DNA from: Mallotus nudiflorus | Lineage: Eukaryota > Streptophyta > Magnoliopsida > Malpighiales > Euphorbiaceae | Length of the DNA: 64,000 nucleotides | Reading direction: 5' to 3' | NCBI GenBank assembly: GCA_947683625.1 | Contig: CANTUR010000242.1 | Span: forward strand, 620,001-684,000 | Shown here: one piece after another, positions 49,496-60,623 of the stretch | How positions within the stretch are numbered: position 1 is the first letter of the stretch | Layout: every line of letters begins with the position of its first letter | The notes under the pieces: generated by a model | Databases searched by the model: none | Told to the model about the DNA's origin: nothing | What the model saw: the letters and a program-made list of their open reading frames with translations, nothing else | Translations under genes and position numbers: made by a program

Positions 49496-49551
<56 letters not shown>

Positions 49552-49577
49552 ATATATATAATATATATATATATATA
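49496..49577. repeat. (TA)n expansion private to D 5' LTR
   Basis: About 40 TA units with two small breaks. The same position in the 3' LTR (near 41284-41293) has only about five units, so the growth followed insertion. Confidence 0.95.
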
Positions 49578-50762
49578 AAATAGCAACTCACCTAGTGCGC
49601 TCCACGAGACGGGTCCGACGGGCCTGGTCCACTAGCCCTCGGTCTCGGCGCAACTAAACAAGAAATAATTAACTGACATCAGAATAACCCTAACAGAAAT
49701 CCTAGAATTCGATCTAGAGTATTAAACACAGAATCAGAAATTAGGGTTCGACTGGATATCACGTTTTACGAGAATTCTACCAAAAATTCGGCAGAACCTC
49801 CCTTGTAAAACGGACATCTCTCTACTCAAAAGAGTAGAGCTGACCCTACAAAGAAACACTCTTCGAAAAACTACACAAGGCACAACCAAAATCCCACGGT
49901 CGGACTCCAAACTACAGTCCACCGACCGGGGTCCACAACCACAGAACAATACGAGAAATACCAAAAATATCCTAAAATCACAGGACTGCATTTTATAGGT
50001 AGAAATTACACAATTAACCTTTAAACGTATTAAAACCGATAAAAACTCATTTTATTAGAAAAACGGTATATTATATATATAATTGAAATAATTCACGAAA
50101 AATAGTTTTAATTAGTTAAAAATACTAAATAATTTGTAGAAATCATTTTTATACCTTAAATAACTATTAAAACCAATTAAATTACATTTTTAGCCAATTT
50201 AGGGTAAAATTACCAAAATACCCCTATATATATATAAATATACTTAAATTACTTCAAAAATTTACCAAAAATCATACAATTATCCAAAATTAATTTTCTC
50301 AACATATTTATCAATAATATCAATAATTAAACTCAATTAACCAATTAAATTCACAATAAAAACACAATTAACCCTAATTCTCAAAATCACATAAACTCAA
50401 TTAATTCAAAATAAATACTTAGAAATTCATAAAAATTCCAAATAAATTCCTATAATTCAATTTAAACACCCAATTTAACCATAAAATCCAATTTTATAAT
50501 TTAAATAATTAATTTCCGAAAATTAGAAAATAATATTAAAATATTCAAAAATACCCAAAAATCTAAAAATCTCCAAAAATTCTAAAAACATTTATACATG
50601 TAGACTAAGCTACTAGGATCAACATTTGTGAAGGGAGTTTTCTGAATCAATCAATTCGAAGCTCAAAAAAATTGAAAACTCTAATAGGCCGAAATTGAAA
50701 ATTCGAAACCTAAGCAAATCTAGACCATTTAAGCTCAAACCCAAAGCTAGAATCACACTCAC

Positions 50763-51082
50763 CGGACCTCAAGGAGAAGAAAGAGACCAGCGGTGTCGAA
50801 AACGGTGACCGAAATCGGCTATGATCGACGATGGATCGATTTTCGGCTTCTCCGGCCAAAATAACTTCCAGACGCCGGAAACGGCTACCACAGGTGACGA
50901 GGAAGGCTGGGGAAGGCGGTGGCACACCGGACGGCACACCCACAGTGAAGAAACGACAGTAGCGGCGACCGGACGGTGAAGGGAATGGTCGGGGAAGAAC
51001 AAGCTCACGCAGGGCAGTTTTGTAATTTTCCAAACTTTTGTAATTTTGACAAATTTTAATGTATATATGTATATATATATAC
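50763..51082 (-). promoter_or_regulatory. Element D 5' LTR promoter and leader exon with splice donor
   Basis: In minus orientation, a TATA-like run (51082-51062) is followed after about 30-40 bases by a GC-rich segment (about 51010-50763) that stands out from the AT-rich LTR. The segment ends CCG followed by GTGAGTG at 50762, a near-consensus plant donor. The same arrangement occurs at 42460 in the other LTR, at 53837 in solo LTR G, and in a decayed form (GATGAGTG) near 16583 in solo LTR C. The short reading frames in the leader are not conserved between the LTRs, so I treat it as untranslated. Confidence 0.5.
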
Positions 51083-51543
51083 TTTACACTATATAATAAA
51101 ATAATATTAAATTACACACTTTAAATATACACCACACACATAAAATTTAATATTTTAATAATTTATACTAAATAAAAATAATTAAATATCAATAAAACTA
51201 ATAAATAATAAATAAATATTAGGGTAATACTAAACCCTAATTAAATAAATATACACACGCATAGGCTTTATTTAGTATTTTAAAAATATGTATGAGTCCA
51301 TGCAAGTCCGAAAATATATTTAAAATAATTAATAATAAATTATTTACATGAAAATTTCCTCGAAAATGCAAGTCCGGGAAAATTTTACGTAAAACACTAA
51401 AAATAATACACAGTAATTAAAATAGATTTTAAATACATATCAACTCGTAAAAATATCATAAGATATATATATACAAAATTATTAACACTGCATATCCCGG
51501 TACAGTGTAAAAATATTTTAAAAACACGGGATATTACAAAACC

Positions 51544-53077
51544 ATTCATATTTTAAACTTTATTTAAAACAGAACATATTATCAAACTGATTTTTTCTCA
51601 AAATACACAAATTCAACTGCTTAAATAAAATGTACTTCAACGACTCACATTATAAATCAATTTAAATCTTATACATAAGCATGTTTCGTACAAATAAACT
51701 ACATAATTATGTTTAAACCATACAAATCCTTAGTACATATACTACTGCAGCAACCTATATTAACACACAGTACAACTTACATTGACCTACATAAAATAGC
51801 CGATGAAAAAGAAATCCGGCGTGGAGGTAGTCTGAGGTCGAACTCCCAAGCTCCTGAAAAAAAATAAATTGAGGGGAATCAGACCTTACTGAGTAAGTCA
51901 ATAAAAGAGTTGTACGGTTTGAAAGCCTTTTTGAAAACTGTATATGTTTATACTGAAAATAATGTATAGTATATAAGTATAACTTTTGAAAAATCTCGGT
52001 AGAACCCTAAACCCAAAATCTAAATGGTCAACCGAGCCCACTTATTCCCAACTAGACTACTAGTCCCCGAGAGTAAAGGCATCAACCAAGGCACCAAGCC
52101 ATAGTCATTCACTTAATCCAAATAAATGGCACTGGTGGTCCCCGAGAGCAAAGGCATTGACCGAGGCACCCATCCCAGTCCATTATTAACCTTTCGATCA
52201 TTGGCGGTCCCCGAGAGCAAAGGCTTCCACCGAGGCACCCGTCCCAGTTTATCATTCACCAATCATATAATATTACGGATCCATCTCTCAATCTCTACCA
52301 TGTGCACATAGTCCTGGTGAAGCCCACCAGGTAGCCCGTTCTACCAAAATTTCTCAAAAAAATCGATTTTTAAATAAATAAGATACATTTAATCTTAAAT
52401 AACAGCATTAAATTAAATAAATCATATAATCAATATAATAAAGTATGAACGCATGCATTCTTTAAATAAACACATGCACAGATTGTTCTATTGACTTACA
52501 GGATGAATGCGAAGGCTGACGACCACGCGTCTGCCTCGGCCTCACGGCTTCTGCTCCAAAATGCTCTAAAAGAAAATAATAATCGACTTTTAAAACATGA
52601 CTAAGGAATCAAAAGCAGAAATCAACAAAATAATAAAATTCCAGACTGACTCGAGGAAAACCGGACGAGACTCAGATAGATAGGATTTAACCTAACTAAC
52701 AGTAGAAATTTTACGAGTATCACGTTTTACGAGAAAATCTACTGAAATTTCGACAGAGTCTCCTCTGTAAAACGGACATCTCTCTACCAAAGGTAGAGCC
52801 AGACCTGCATAGAAATGCACTTCTAATATTCACATCATCCACACTCGAGTCGGGCTCCCAAAACTACACTTAGCCTCGACCGAGATCACAACTCAACAGA
52901 ATATCGAGAAGTATTAACATGTTTTCTAAAAACACATATATCACATACACGTATGCTAAAATAAATAAAATTATATAAAATCCCAATTATTCAAAATTAA
53001 ACAATTAAATTTGTATTCCGTCACCAACAATATAAATATAATTATTATCCAAATTAAAACCTTGGTAATGTATTATA

Positions 53078-53115
<38 letters not shown>

Positions 53116-53219
53116 TGGGAATTTGACATTTAAAATTTTACACTACTTAGGAAATTATATCAATTAATTTATAAAATTGTCTAAACCCTTTAAATAGTAA
53201 TAAAACTAATTTATATATA

Positions 53220-53259
<40 letters not shown>

Positions 53260-54196
53260 TACTTAGTGTAAAATTACATTTTTTACCCCTAGAATATATA
53301 AATTACACAATGTGCTATATATATACTAAAAAAAAATTTCCTTAAAATTATTTAATCATCCAAACTTATTTTCTCAAATGTTAAATTCTTAATATAATTA
53401 AAACATATTAATGGCTTTTTAATTTCTTCTAAAAAAATATAATTAGCCTAGTAATTAAATTTTGACATAAAGTATAAAAATTGTATAATATTCAAAAAAA
53501 TTTATTTTCTTTACCCTAAATTAATATCAATTCATAACAACACCAAAATACCAAATATTATCATTATTTATTATTTTTATAATTAATTCCCGAAAATTCC
53601 TAAAATAATATTAAATATTCAAAAACACCAAAAATCAAAATAAATTTCAAAAAATTATACAAAAATTCCTAGAGGTAGATTGAGCTACTAGGAATCACAT
53701 TTGTAAAGGGAGTTTGCATGAATCAATCTAGATCGAGCTAAAAAAAATTCCAAAACCCTATAGCTCAAAACCAAAAATCAACCAAAACTCAATCAATTCA
53801 TGACCAAAGCTTAAACTAAGCTTAGAATGTGTCTCACCGGTGCAAGGGGAGGAGATAGGCACTGGAATGAAGGGAAATGGTGGCCGGACGAAGCTTGGGC
53901 GATTTTTGGAGCAACTCTCGGCTTCTTCCCTTCCAGCGGTTTTCGACGGCTGTGCAGGCGACCGGAGGTGAGGGAGAAGGATGAGGAAGCAGCAGATGGT
54001 GGTCGGAGGTGGGGGAGGCGCAGTGATGGTGGCAGTCGAGGGCGTCGCACGGTGGGGAGAGGTTGAAGGCTTCGGTTTCTTCTTCTCACTTCAATATATT
54101 CTATATATATATACTATATTATAAACTTACTAATATATGTATATATATAATATAGTTGTTATACATACATGGGTCTAGGTGAAAAATTAGTGTATG

Positions 54197-54245
<49 letters not shown>

Positions 54246-54369
54246 TAAACATACACTACATGAAATATATACACTAATTATATATATACATATTAATTAC
54301 CATTAATATAATAATATATAACTATATATTAACATATATTTATGCATGTATGTATATAGATAAACATTA

Positions 54370-54458
<89 letters not shown>

Positions 54459-54636
54459 CTACTTATACATACATATATACACAAATTACTTTAATATACA
54501 CATTTAAATCAATATTTAACCCTAAATATAATGTTAACATAAATATAATATAATATAATGCAAAAATAACTATTACTAATACTATTTGAGAAAAAAATAT
54601 ACCCTTTTTATTTAAGTAATTATATAGGGTATTACA
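51544..54636 (-). repeat. Solo LTR G, right portion
   Basis: The main body of solo LTR G after element D and its duplicated aaacc. It carries cassette 2 at 52723-52798, hairpin 1 at 52313-52331, the three-unit repeat block at about 52060-52250, the leader at about 53840-54070 and the LTR terminus at 54636. No gene is present. The two overlapping open frames at 53811-54089 lie on opposite strands of the leader. Confidence 0.88.
54374..54452. repeat. (TA)n microsatellite in solo LTR G
   Basis: About 40 uninterrupted TA units on the promoter side of the LTR, set in a wider TATATA-rich zone (54100-54480). Confidence 0.95.
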
Positions 54637-54641
54637 AATGG

Positions 54642-55069
54642 ATTTCTATTAATATTGTTTAATTATATTGGGATTTTATTATTTACTTTGAAATATCTTT
54701 AGTGTTTTATTATTTAAATAAGTTGAATTATGGTATTTTATTGATTTTTTTGAATTTTAGTGATTTTTAATTTTTATTATTTTTATTATTGATTTTTGTG
54801 AATATTGGTTCTCAATTAGGCAATTTGTGTAGTTTGGGGGCTCAACCCAAGAAGTTGAGCTTTGTAAATATTTGAAGTTTGTTTGCATGCAGGATCGGCT
54901 CTACTTTCAATAGAGAGATGTCCATTTTACAGAGGAGACTCTATTGAATTTTTTGTAAAATTCTCATAAAATGTGACATTGGGTCGATCGTGAGTTTTAA
55001 ATTTTTGTCCAGTTGCATCCTAGATCGAGATGTTCATTTGAAATCCTAGATGTATATAGGAATTTAATT

Positions 55070-55116
<47 letters not shown>

Positions 55117-55848
55117 TATTTTTCTATAGTTGTGTCAAGACCGAGGCCTATAGGACTAGGTCAGTCTAGTCTTTCTAGAGGAGCGCACAACTGTGAGTTA
55201 TTATCATACGTATACATTGCATGTAAATTAATATTATGAGCATTCATATATGTTAATTAATATAAATTTAATTATGCTCATTTCAATAAATTATATTTAT
55301 TATTGTTAATATTCATATATATCATTTTCCATAGAAATATTGAGAGTATTTATTTTTTATAATATATACTGTTATATTTTTTATTTTGAATTTTTATGAT
55401 TTGATTACAAAAATTAAAATAATTATTTTGGAGGATAGCAGTAGAACGTGCTACCTAGTGGGCTACACTAGGACTATGTGCATACCGGTATATTAGAATG
55501 TTAGGGTTGATGTTATGAAATTTATTGAGGTAAGATATGAATAATTGATTATTGAGATTTGTGGTGAGAAAGTGGTGTGATTACGGGAGCTTAGTTGACC
55601 TAGTGTCTCGAGCCAATCATACCGATAGTGAAACTGCAGAAGCTCCATTGACTTAGTGTTTTGGCGCCAGTCTATTGTCCAAAAATTGAGAAGAGAAATA
55701 TTTTAGAATTAAGTGAGCATGGTGGCTAGTGAGGTTCAGTAATTAAGGTTGCAGAATATTTTAAGGTTCTACTCCAATCCTTCACCCAAAAATTTATTTT
55801 CTACAATTATTACTATAAAAGTGCATTTTTAGCATATGTATGAAATGC

Positions 55849-55890
<42 letters not shown>

Positions 55891-56232
55891 CAATGCTTGA
55901 TTGTATATGGCTTTATGTTGCACGTATACATGTTATCTAAATACTAAACCATATATTTTTTTTTGTATTTTAGCAATTGCTACAGTAGTAGTGTTTATTG
56001 TTGTAGCATTGCGTTGTATTAGGTAGAGACCCTGTATTTGAATATTGTATGATGATATTTTAGTGTTATAATATAAATTTTTATTTTATATTAATTAAGT
56101 TTTAGTTCTAGTGTTTTTCTTTTGTGTTATTTTTGCATGTATTTTTATTTTAAGGCTTGCTATGGGTTCTGTATTCAAAAGAATTCCCATTCCTTAGTGT
56201 CAGTCATGACTCTGTAGTTTGGGGTGGTGATA
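54642..56232 (+). repeat. Element E 5' LTR, part 2
   Basis: Rejoins part 1 across the aatgg duplication. Contains cassette 2 (54893-54980), an ATT microsatellite (55071-55116), hairpin 1 (55454-55472), the paired 'gacctagtgtctcgagcc' repeat block (about 55595-55680) and the terminus 'gggtggtgata' at 56232. Relative to the 3' LTR it has lost about 100 bp around 55935, including the 'gtgaggtctgac' block. Confidence 0.88.
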
Positions 56233-56235
56233 AAG

Positions 56236-56248
56236 TGGGTATCAAAGC
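56236..56248 (+). other. Primer-binding site of element E (decayed)
   Basis: Reads tgggtatcaaagc, the initiator-Met primer site with one inserted G and one substitution, three bases after the LTR end. Confidence 0.75.
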
Positions 56249-56416
56249 TTAGATTTTTAGTATTATTGACCTAGGTTATTAGAGTTATGTTTTCTTTGAA
56301 CTAATACAGTGAAATTAGGTTCAGCTATGTCTTTGATAAGTTTTCCTTGATTTAGTTTTTTGCATAATTATTAAATCTGTTTTGTTTGAATTTTATTTAT
56401 GTTTATTTTTTTTAGA

Positions 56417-57740
56417 ATGAGGAGATGAGTGCGTGTCACTCCACCAGTCATTAAGGCTAAGGATGATGAGTCTTTTTAGGATGAGGTTTTACCTCATGAG
56501 CTGCCAGTTAGGCATAGAGGTAGAGGTAAACTTTAAGAAGCGATAGGTCACCGTAGGCAGAGAGAGCTACAAGATGAGGAACTTGTAGAGCAGGAGTACA
56601 AGGAGGCTGCTATCCTCAGGACATACAACAGATGCAGCCTGTGTATCAGTAGGGTATGTTTGACATGAAGCAGCCTTATTTTACGCTAGAGTCAATAGGA
56701 TATCATTTGGTGAGAGTTTAGATCCTCTAGATTTTCTGTATAGTATAAAGATGAGGACTCGAACTGCTCACACCGAGTACCAGAGGATCATACTTATCGA
56801 GTTATTTATTGAGTGACTAGCCCTGCATTGGTTTATTCAAGTCATCTGACTGCACATAACAACTTTCACCTAGGCTTAGTTTTAAGAGAGATTTATAAGG
56901 CATTTCTACCCAGAGCCTATGTAGATGAGCGACAGACTTTGGCTGATGGTATTACCAAAAGTGACAGGTCAGTAGAGGAGTACACTAGAGAGTTCCTCAA
57001 ATTGGGTTGATATACAGAGGACCTGATGAGAGATCAGTACATCACAGTTATTACATACGTCACTAGACTAGGTTCTTCATTCGCTTAGATGCCTATTGTA
57101 GGCCTGTCTCTTAAGTTAGTGATAGAGTTTGCCAATGAGATAGAGCTCAAATTGGTCAGGTAAGGAGTTATGCCTGATTATTATCAGTTAGGAGGTGTCT
57201 AGATAGGAGGATCTCAGATCATACCATTACAGACATTTTAGACTGGCTCTAGTAGTTGGTAGAGAGGATCTTATCAATAGGGCCAAAGACCTTAGTATAG
57301 AGTCCCTAAGAGTAGTAGACATGGCCGTTATGGACCACATAGACCTATTAGATTCAGTTCAGGTGCTACCAGTAGTAGTAGTGACCGGGGTTCTAGTTAT
57401 GGTAGCACAGGATCAGCAGCCAGTGCTTATTAGACGTGTGGGAGAGTCCATGAGGGATCGTGTTACATGGCTCCTGGAGTATGCTTTAGATATGGACAGA
57501 TGGGGGACTTTGCCAAAGCGTGTCCTTATTCTGGCTATCAGCAGTAGTTTCCATAGCAATCTATTGTCAATGTACCTCCAGCTCCTTATTAGTTGCCAAT
57601 GTACATCACAGTTTATAACCCAGTAGGGGCATGGTAGAGGTAGTACCAAAAGCTCTAGTCAGGCTTTCACCAGCCAAATAAAGGCTGAGGTCAGGTCAGA
57701 GTTTTCACTCTCACCTACTAGGACACTTAGGCATCCAATG
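56417..57740 (+). pseudogene. Element E gag (decayed)
   Basis: The start codon at 56417 follows an acceptor-like T-rich tract ending TAG at 56415. Codon 4 is TGA and codon 20 is TAG. Capsid-type sequence is open at 56813-57010 (LVLREIYKAFLPRAYVDERQ). The zinc knuckle near 57485-57525 reads CFRYGQMGDFAKAC, so the second cysteine has become tyrosine and the histidine has become aspartate. It can no longer bind zinc. The frame is otherwise closed by many stops. Confidence 0.82.
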
Positions 57741-57749
57741 TTGTTATTG

Positions 57750-58430
57750 CAGGTATACTCTTAGTTTGTAACTTGGATGCTAGAGTCTTGATTGATCCGA
57801 ATGCCACACAATCTTTTGTATCCCTTGATTTTACTTTAAATTTATGTTGGCAAGCTTTGAGGATGGCATTTCCTTTATTTATTACCACTCCTCTAAATTA
57901 TTCATTAGACATCAATGTTGTTCTTCTTGGATGTCCGATGTTAGTGGGAGACAAGTAATTGTTAGTGGAATTGGTATTATTAGATGTGATGGAGTTTAAT
58001 GTGATCCTTGGTATGGATTGGTTATCTCAACATTATGACGTTATTAATTATCAAAGTAAAAATTCATGATGAAGAATAGTTCAAGTTTGTGGGTGACAAG
58101 AGTTCTGCACCTCTTATCTCCACTATCATGGCTAGGAAAATGCTGAGAAAAGGTTGTCTGGGATACTTGGCAGTAGTCAGGGATACTTCAATGGAGAAGT
58201 TGTCTATCATAAATGTTTTGGTAGCTTATGAGTTTCCTAACATCTTTCTTGATGAGTTGCTAGATTTACCATCTCACAGAGAGATTAAATTCTATATAGA
58301 TGTGGTTATAGGCACAACTCCTATTTTAATGTCGCCTTATATAATGGCTCCTATAGAGGTAAAGTAATTGAAATAGCAGTTACAAGATTTATTGGATAAA
58401 GGTTTCATCAGACCCAGTATTTTTGCTTAC
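57750..58430 (+). pseudogene. Element E protease and start of RT, ending at a deletion
   Basis: Protease context LIDPNATQSFVS (57773-57958) has asparagine where D has the active-site glycine. It runs on to GMDWLSQH, then to the PR-RT linker at 58089-58367 (ARKMLRKGCLGYLAV, FPNIFLDELLDLPSHREIKF). RT sequence starts ([11 protein letters not shown]) but stops at about 58425 and jumps to the middle of integrase. Confidence 0.83.
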
Positions 58431-59379
58431 CAATTAAAGCTATTTATTTTGTAACAAAGTTTTGGCTAAGCTGTATGTTAAGTATATTTTTTCCCTTAAT
58501 GGAGTGCATATTTTCATTATATCTGATAGAGGTTCAGTGTTTATCTCTCAATTTTAGTAGAAGTTACAAGAAGCAATAGGCACTAGGCTTGATTTCAGTA
58601 CTGCTTTTCACCCTTAGATAGATATTCAATATGAGAGGATGATCCAGAAACTTGAAGATATGTTGAGAATGTGTGTAATGGATCTTAGAGGTAGTTGGGA
58701 TGATCATCTACCACTAGTAGAGTTTGCTTATAATAACAACTACTATAGCAGTATTGAAATGGCAATGCATGAAGCTTTGTACGGAAGGAAGAGTAAATCC
58801 CATTTATGTTAGGATGAAATTGGAGAAAGAGAATTAACTAGACATGAGATTATTCAGGATGTAGCTAAGAAAGTCACTTTAATCAAAAGAAGATTAGAAA
58901 CTGCAGATAGGAGGCAAAAGAGCAATACGGATCCAAAGCGTAAATATATGGAATTTCAGGTTAGGGATTATGTGTTTCTAAAGATGTCACCCATGAAGGG
59001 TGTGATGTGATTTGGCAAGTACGGGAAGTTAGCACTGATATATATTGGACAGTTTAAGATTGTAGAGAAAGTGGGCATGGTTGCATATCGGTTGGCTTTG
59101 ACTCTGAATTTGTCTTAAGTGCATCTAGTGTTCCACGTCTCAATGTTGAAGAAGTACATTTTAGACCCTTCACATGTGTTGTAGCCCCAGAGTGTTAAAA
59201 TGAATGAAGACCTGACGTACGAAGAAGAACTAGTGCGATAGTGGATTATCACATTTGTCATTTGCATTTAAAGCAAAGCCTAATGGTCAAAGTGTTATGG
59301 AGAAGCAACAACGTGGAGAAACACACGTAGGAGATCGAGGCTGAGATGTGGGTGGCCTACCCTTACCTTTTTCCTCGAT
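58431..59379 (+). pseudogene. Element E integrase remainder and chromodomain
   Basis: Begins with the KATYFVTKFWLSCMLS-like block of the integrase core, downstream of the first catalytic aspartate. It retains the second aspartate (ISDRGSVF) and the glutamate context (YERMIQ), then AYNNNYYSSIEMA, the KMSPMKGVM and YIGQFKI blocks, and the DPSHVL tail. The chromodomain survives as MVKVLWRSNNVEKHT, but its conserved tryptophan codon is TAG. EIEAEM...YPYLFPR and a natural stop follow near 59379. RT, RNase H, the zinc finger and the first aspartate are missing, about 1.8-1.9 kb compared with D. Confidence 0.85.
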
Positions 59380-59429
59380 GAATTCTTATTTCTATTCTTT
59401 TTATTCAAAATTCGAGGACAAATTTTTAT

Positions 59430-59441
59430 AAGGGGGGAAGA
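59430..59441 (+). other. Polypurine tract of element E
   Basis: Reads aaggggggaaga, one base before the 3' LTR start at 59443. It is nearly the same as that of D. Confidence 0.87.
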
Positions 59442-60110
59442 TTGTTATAACCCGATATTTTATAAATTATTAAATCAATTTCTAGAATTTGCAATGATAA
59501 TAAATATTTTATTAAATTGCTATATTATGGTTATTTTGTAAAATTTAATTAAATTCAAGTATTATATTATATTGTAGTATTAATATTAATTGAGTTTTGA
59601 AAATTAAATTTGTGGTATATTTAATAATAATAATATTATTATTTGTAAATAATATTAATTTAGAGTATTTAATATAATCTAATATTTTATGGGGAGCTTA
59701 ATTAGAAAAATAAACATTTAAAATTTAAAATATTATTTTATACTATTTTGACTTTTTCTCATAATATATATATCCAACTTTCCCTTCCCTCCTTCTCCTT
59801 TTTCCTCCCCCTCTCATTTCCTTCCATATTCTCTTTCTTTCTTCTTCTACATTTCTATAAAATGCAGCGCACACCACCACCTACCAGTATTGCTGTCGCT
59901 CGTCGTTTACCTCTACTCAATAGCACCACCTTCTCCTCCTCCCTTCCTCCTTCCTCTTGCTGCCATCATTTTCTTCCTCTCTTCTATTCTTCCTCCTCGC
60001 AGGACCATGAGCTTTTGGAGGTCGCTGACATCAATTTTGGCAATGATAGGGGTCGTGGTTGGTCTCATTTGAAAGCTCTTATTGTGGGCTTTATTTTTCC
60101 TAAAGTAATT

Positions 60111-60623
60111 TGTAACAGCCCAGACCAACCTGCATCAGATATTGTCCGCTTTTCCTAAGCCCAAATCGCGGTGCACGGTTTTAAAACACGTTTAATGGGA
60201 GAATGTATCCACACCCTTATAAGGCGTGCTTCGTTCTCCTTCCCAATTGATGTGGGATATCATAATCCACCCCACTTAGGGCCCAGCGTCCATGCTGGCA
60301 CACTGATTCAGGCTCCGGCTCTGATACCACTATAACATCCCAGACCAACCCGCATAAGATATTGTCCACTTTGTCCAGGCCTAGCCCGCAACGCACAGTT
60401 TTAAAACGCGTCCAATGGGATGGGAGCTCTAACTCAACCGGCTCCGACCAGCTCTGGCTCTGATACCATTGTAACAGCCCAAACCAACCCACATCAGATA
60501 TTGTCCACTTTGCTCAGGCCTAGCTTGCGGCACACGGTTTTAAAATGCGTCCAATGGGAGAAGGTATCCACACCCTTATAAGGCATGCTTCGTTCTCCTT
60601 CCCAATTGATGTGGGATATCACA
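60111..60623 (-). mobile_element. Tandem TRIM (terminal-repeat retrotransposon in miniature)
   Basis: A non-coding element with three LTR copies of about 150 bp: 60111-60263, a truncated one at 60331-60420, and 60470-60623. The copies share tgtaacagccc, gatattgtcc, ttttaaaa and a TTATAAGG TATA-like motif, and the outer two end gatgtgggatatca. Two internal pieces each end in gctctgatacca (60318-60329 and 60457-60468), the complement of an iMet primer site, which sets minus orientation. Flanks are taatt (60106-60110) and tactt (60624-60628), a duplication with one mismatch; the uninterrupted sequence is at 39235. The LTR-internal-LTR-internal-LTR order shows a tandem form. The LTR resembles a small-LTR repeat widespread in dicots, which I recognise but cannot name with certainty. 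Confidence 0.82.

Larger units (their letters stand above)
40012..51538 (-). mobile_element. Element D: near-complete, youngest Ty3/gypsy chromovirus
   Basis: An 11.5-kb element with exact aaacc duplications at 40007-40011 and 51539-51543. LTRs are 40012-43227 and 48224-51538. The primer site is at 48208-48219 and the polypurine tract at 43228-43240. The gag, protease, RT, RNase H, integrase and chromodomain regions are all present in chromovirus order. The two LTRs are nearly the same: by eye about nine differences in the first 440 bases, mostly transitions, plus a (TA)n expansion in the 5' copy. It is therefore younger than A, B and E. Even so, the coding frame is broken by several TAG stops and at least three frameshifts, so it cannot make its own proteins. 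It lies inside solo LTR G. Confidence 0.96.
48224..51538 (-). repeat. Element D 5' LTR
   Basis: 3315 bp, the same as 40012-43227 apart from scattered substitutions and a large (TA)n expansion at 49496-49577. It carries the active-position promoter for the element: a TATA-like run at 51062-51082 and leader exon sequence down to 50763. Hairpin 1 is at 49129-49147, and cassette 2 begins near 49762. Confidence 0.95.
39910..54636 (-). mobile_element. Solo LTR G, split by element D
   Basis: Left piece 39910-40011 (starts tgtcacgaccc), right piece 51544-54636 (ends gtattaca), about 3.2 kb in total. It is flanked by exact aatgg duplications at 39905-39909 and 54637-54641. There is no internal region, so it is a solo LTR inserted in the 5' LTR of E. 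It belongs to a more diverged branch: its repeat block (about 52060-52250) has three 'gtccccgagagcaaaggc' units in place of the 'ccccgagacact' pair. Its leader is at about 53830-54070 (minus) with a CCG/GTGAGAC donor-like site at 53837. It carries (TA)n runs at 53080-53108 and 53212-53257 and a long one at 54374-54452. Confidence 0.9.

Noticed and set aside
53811..54089. Overlapping frames on both strands, GC-rich
   Set aside because: Leader of solo LTR G. Frames on both strands reflect base composition, and no homologous protein is evident.
59748..60158. 136-codon plus-strand frame
   Set aside because: Leader of the E 3' LTR reading into the TRIM at 60111; the 5' LTR copy does not preserve the same frame.
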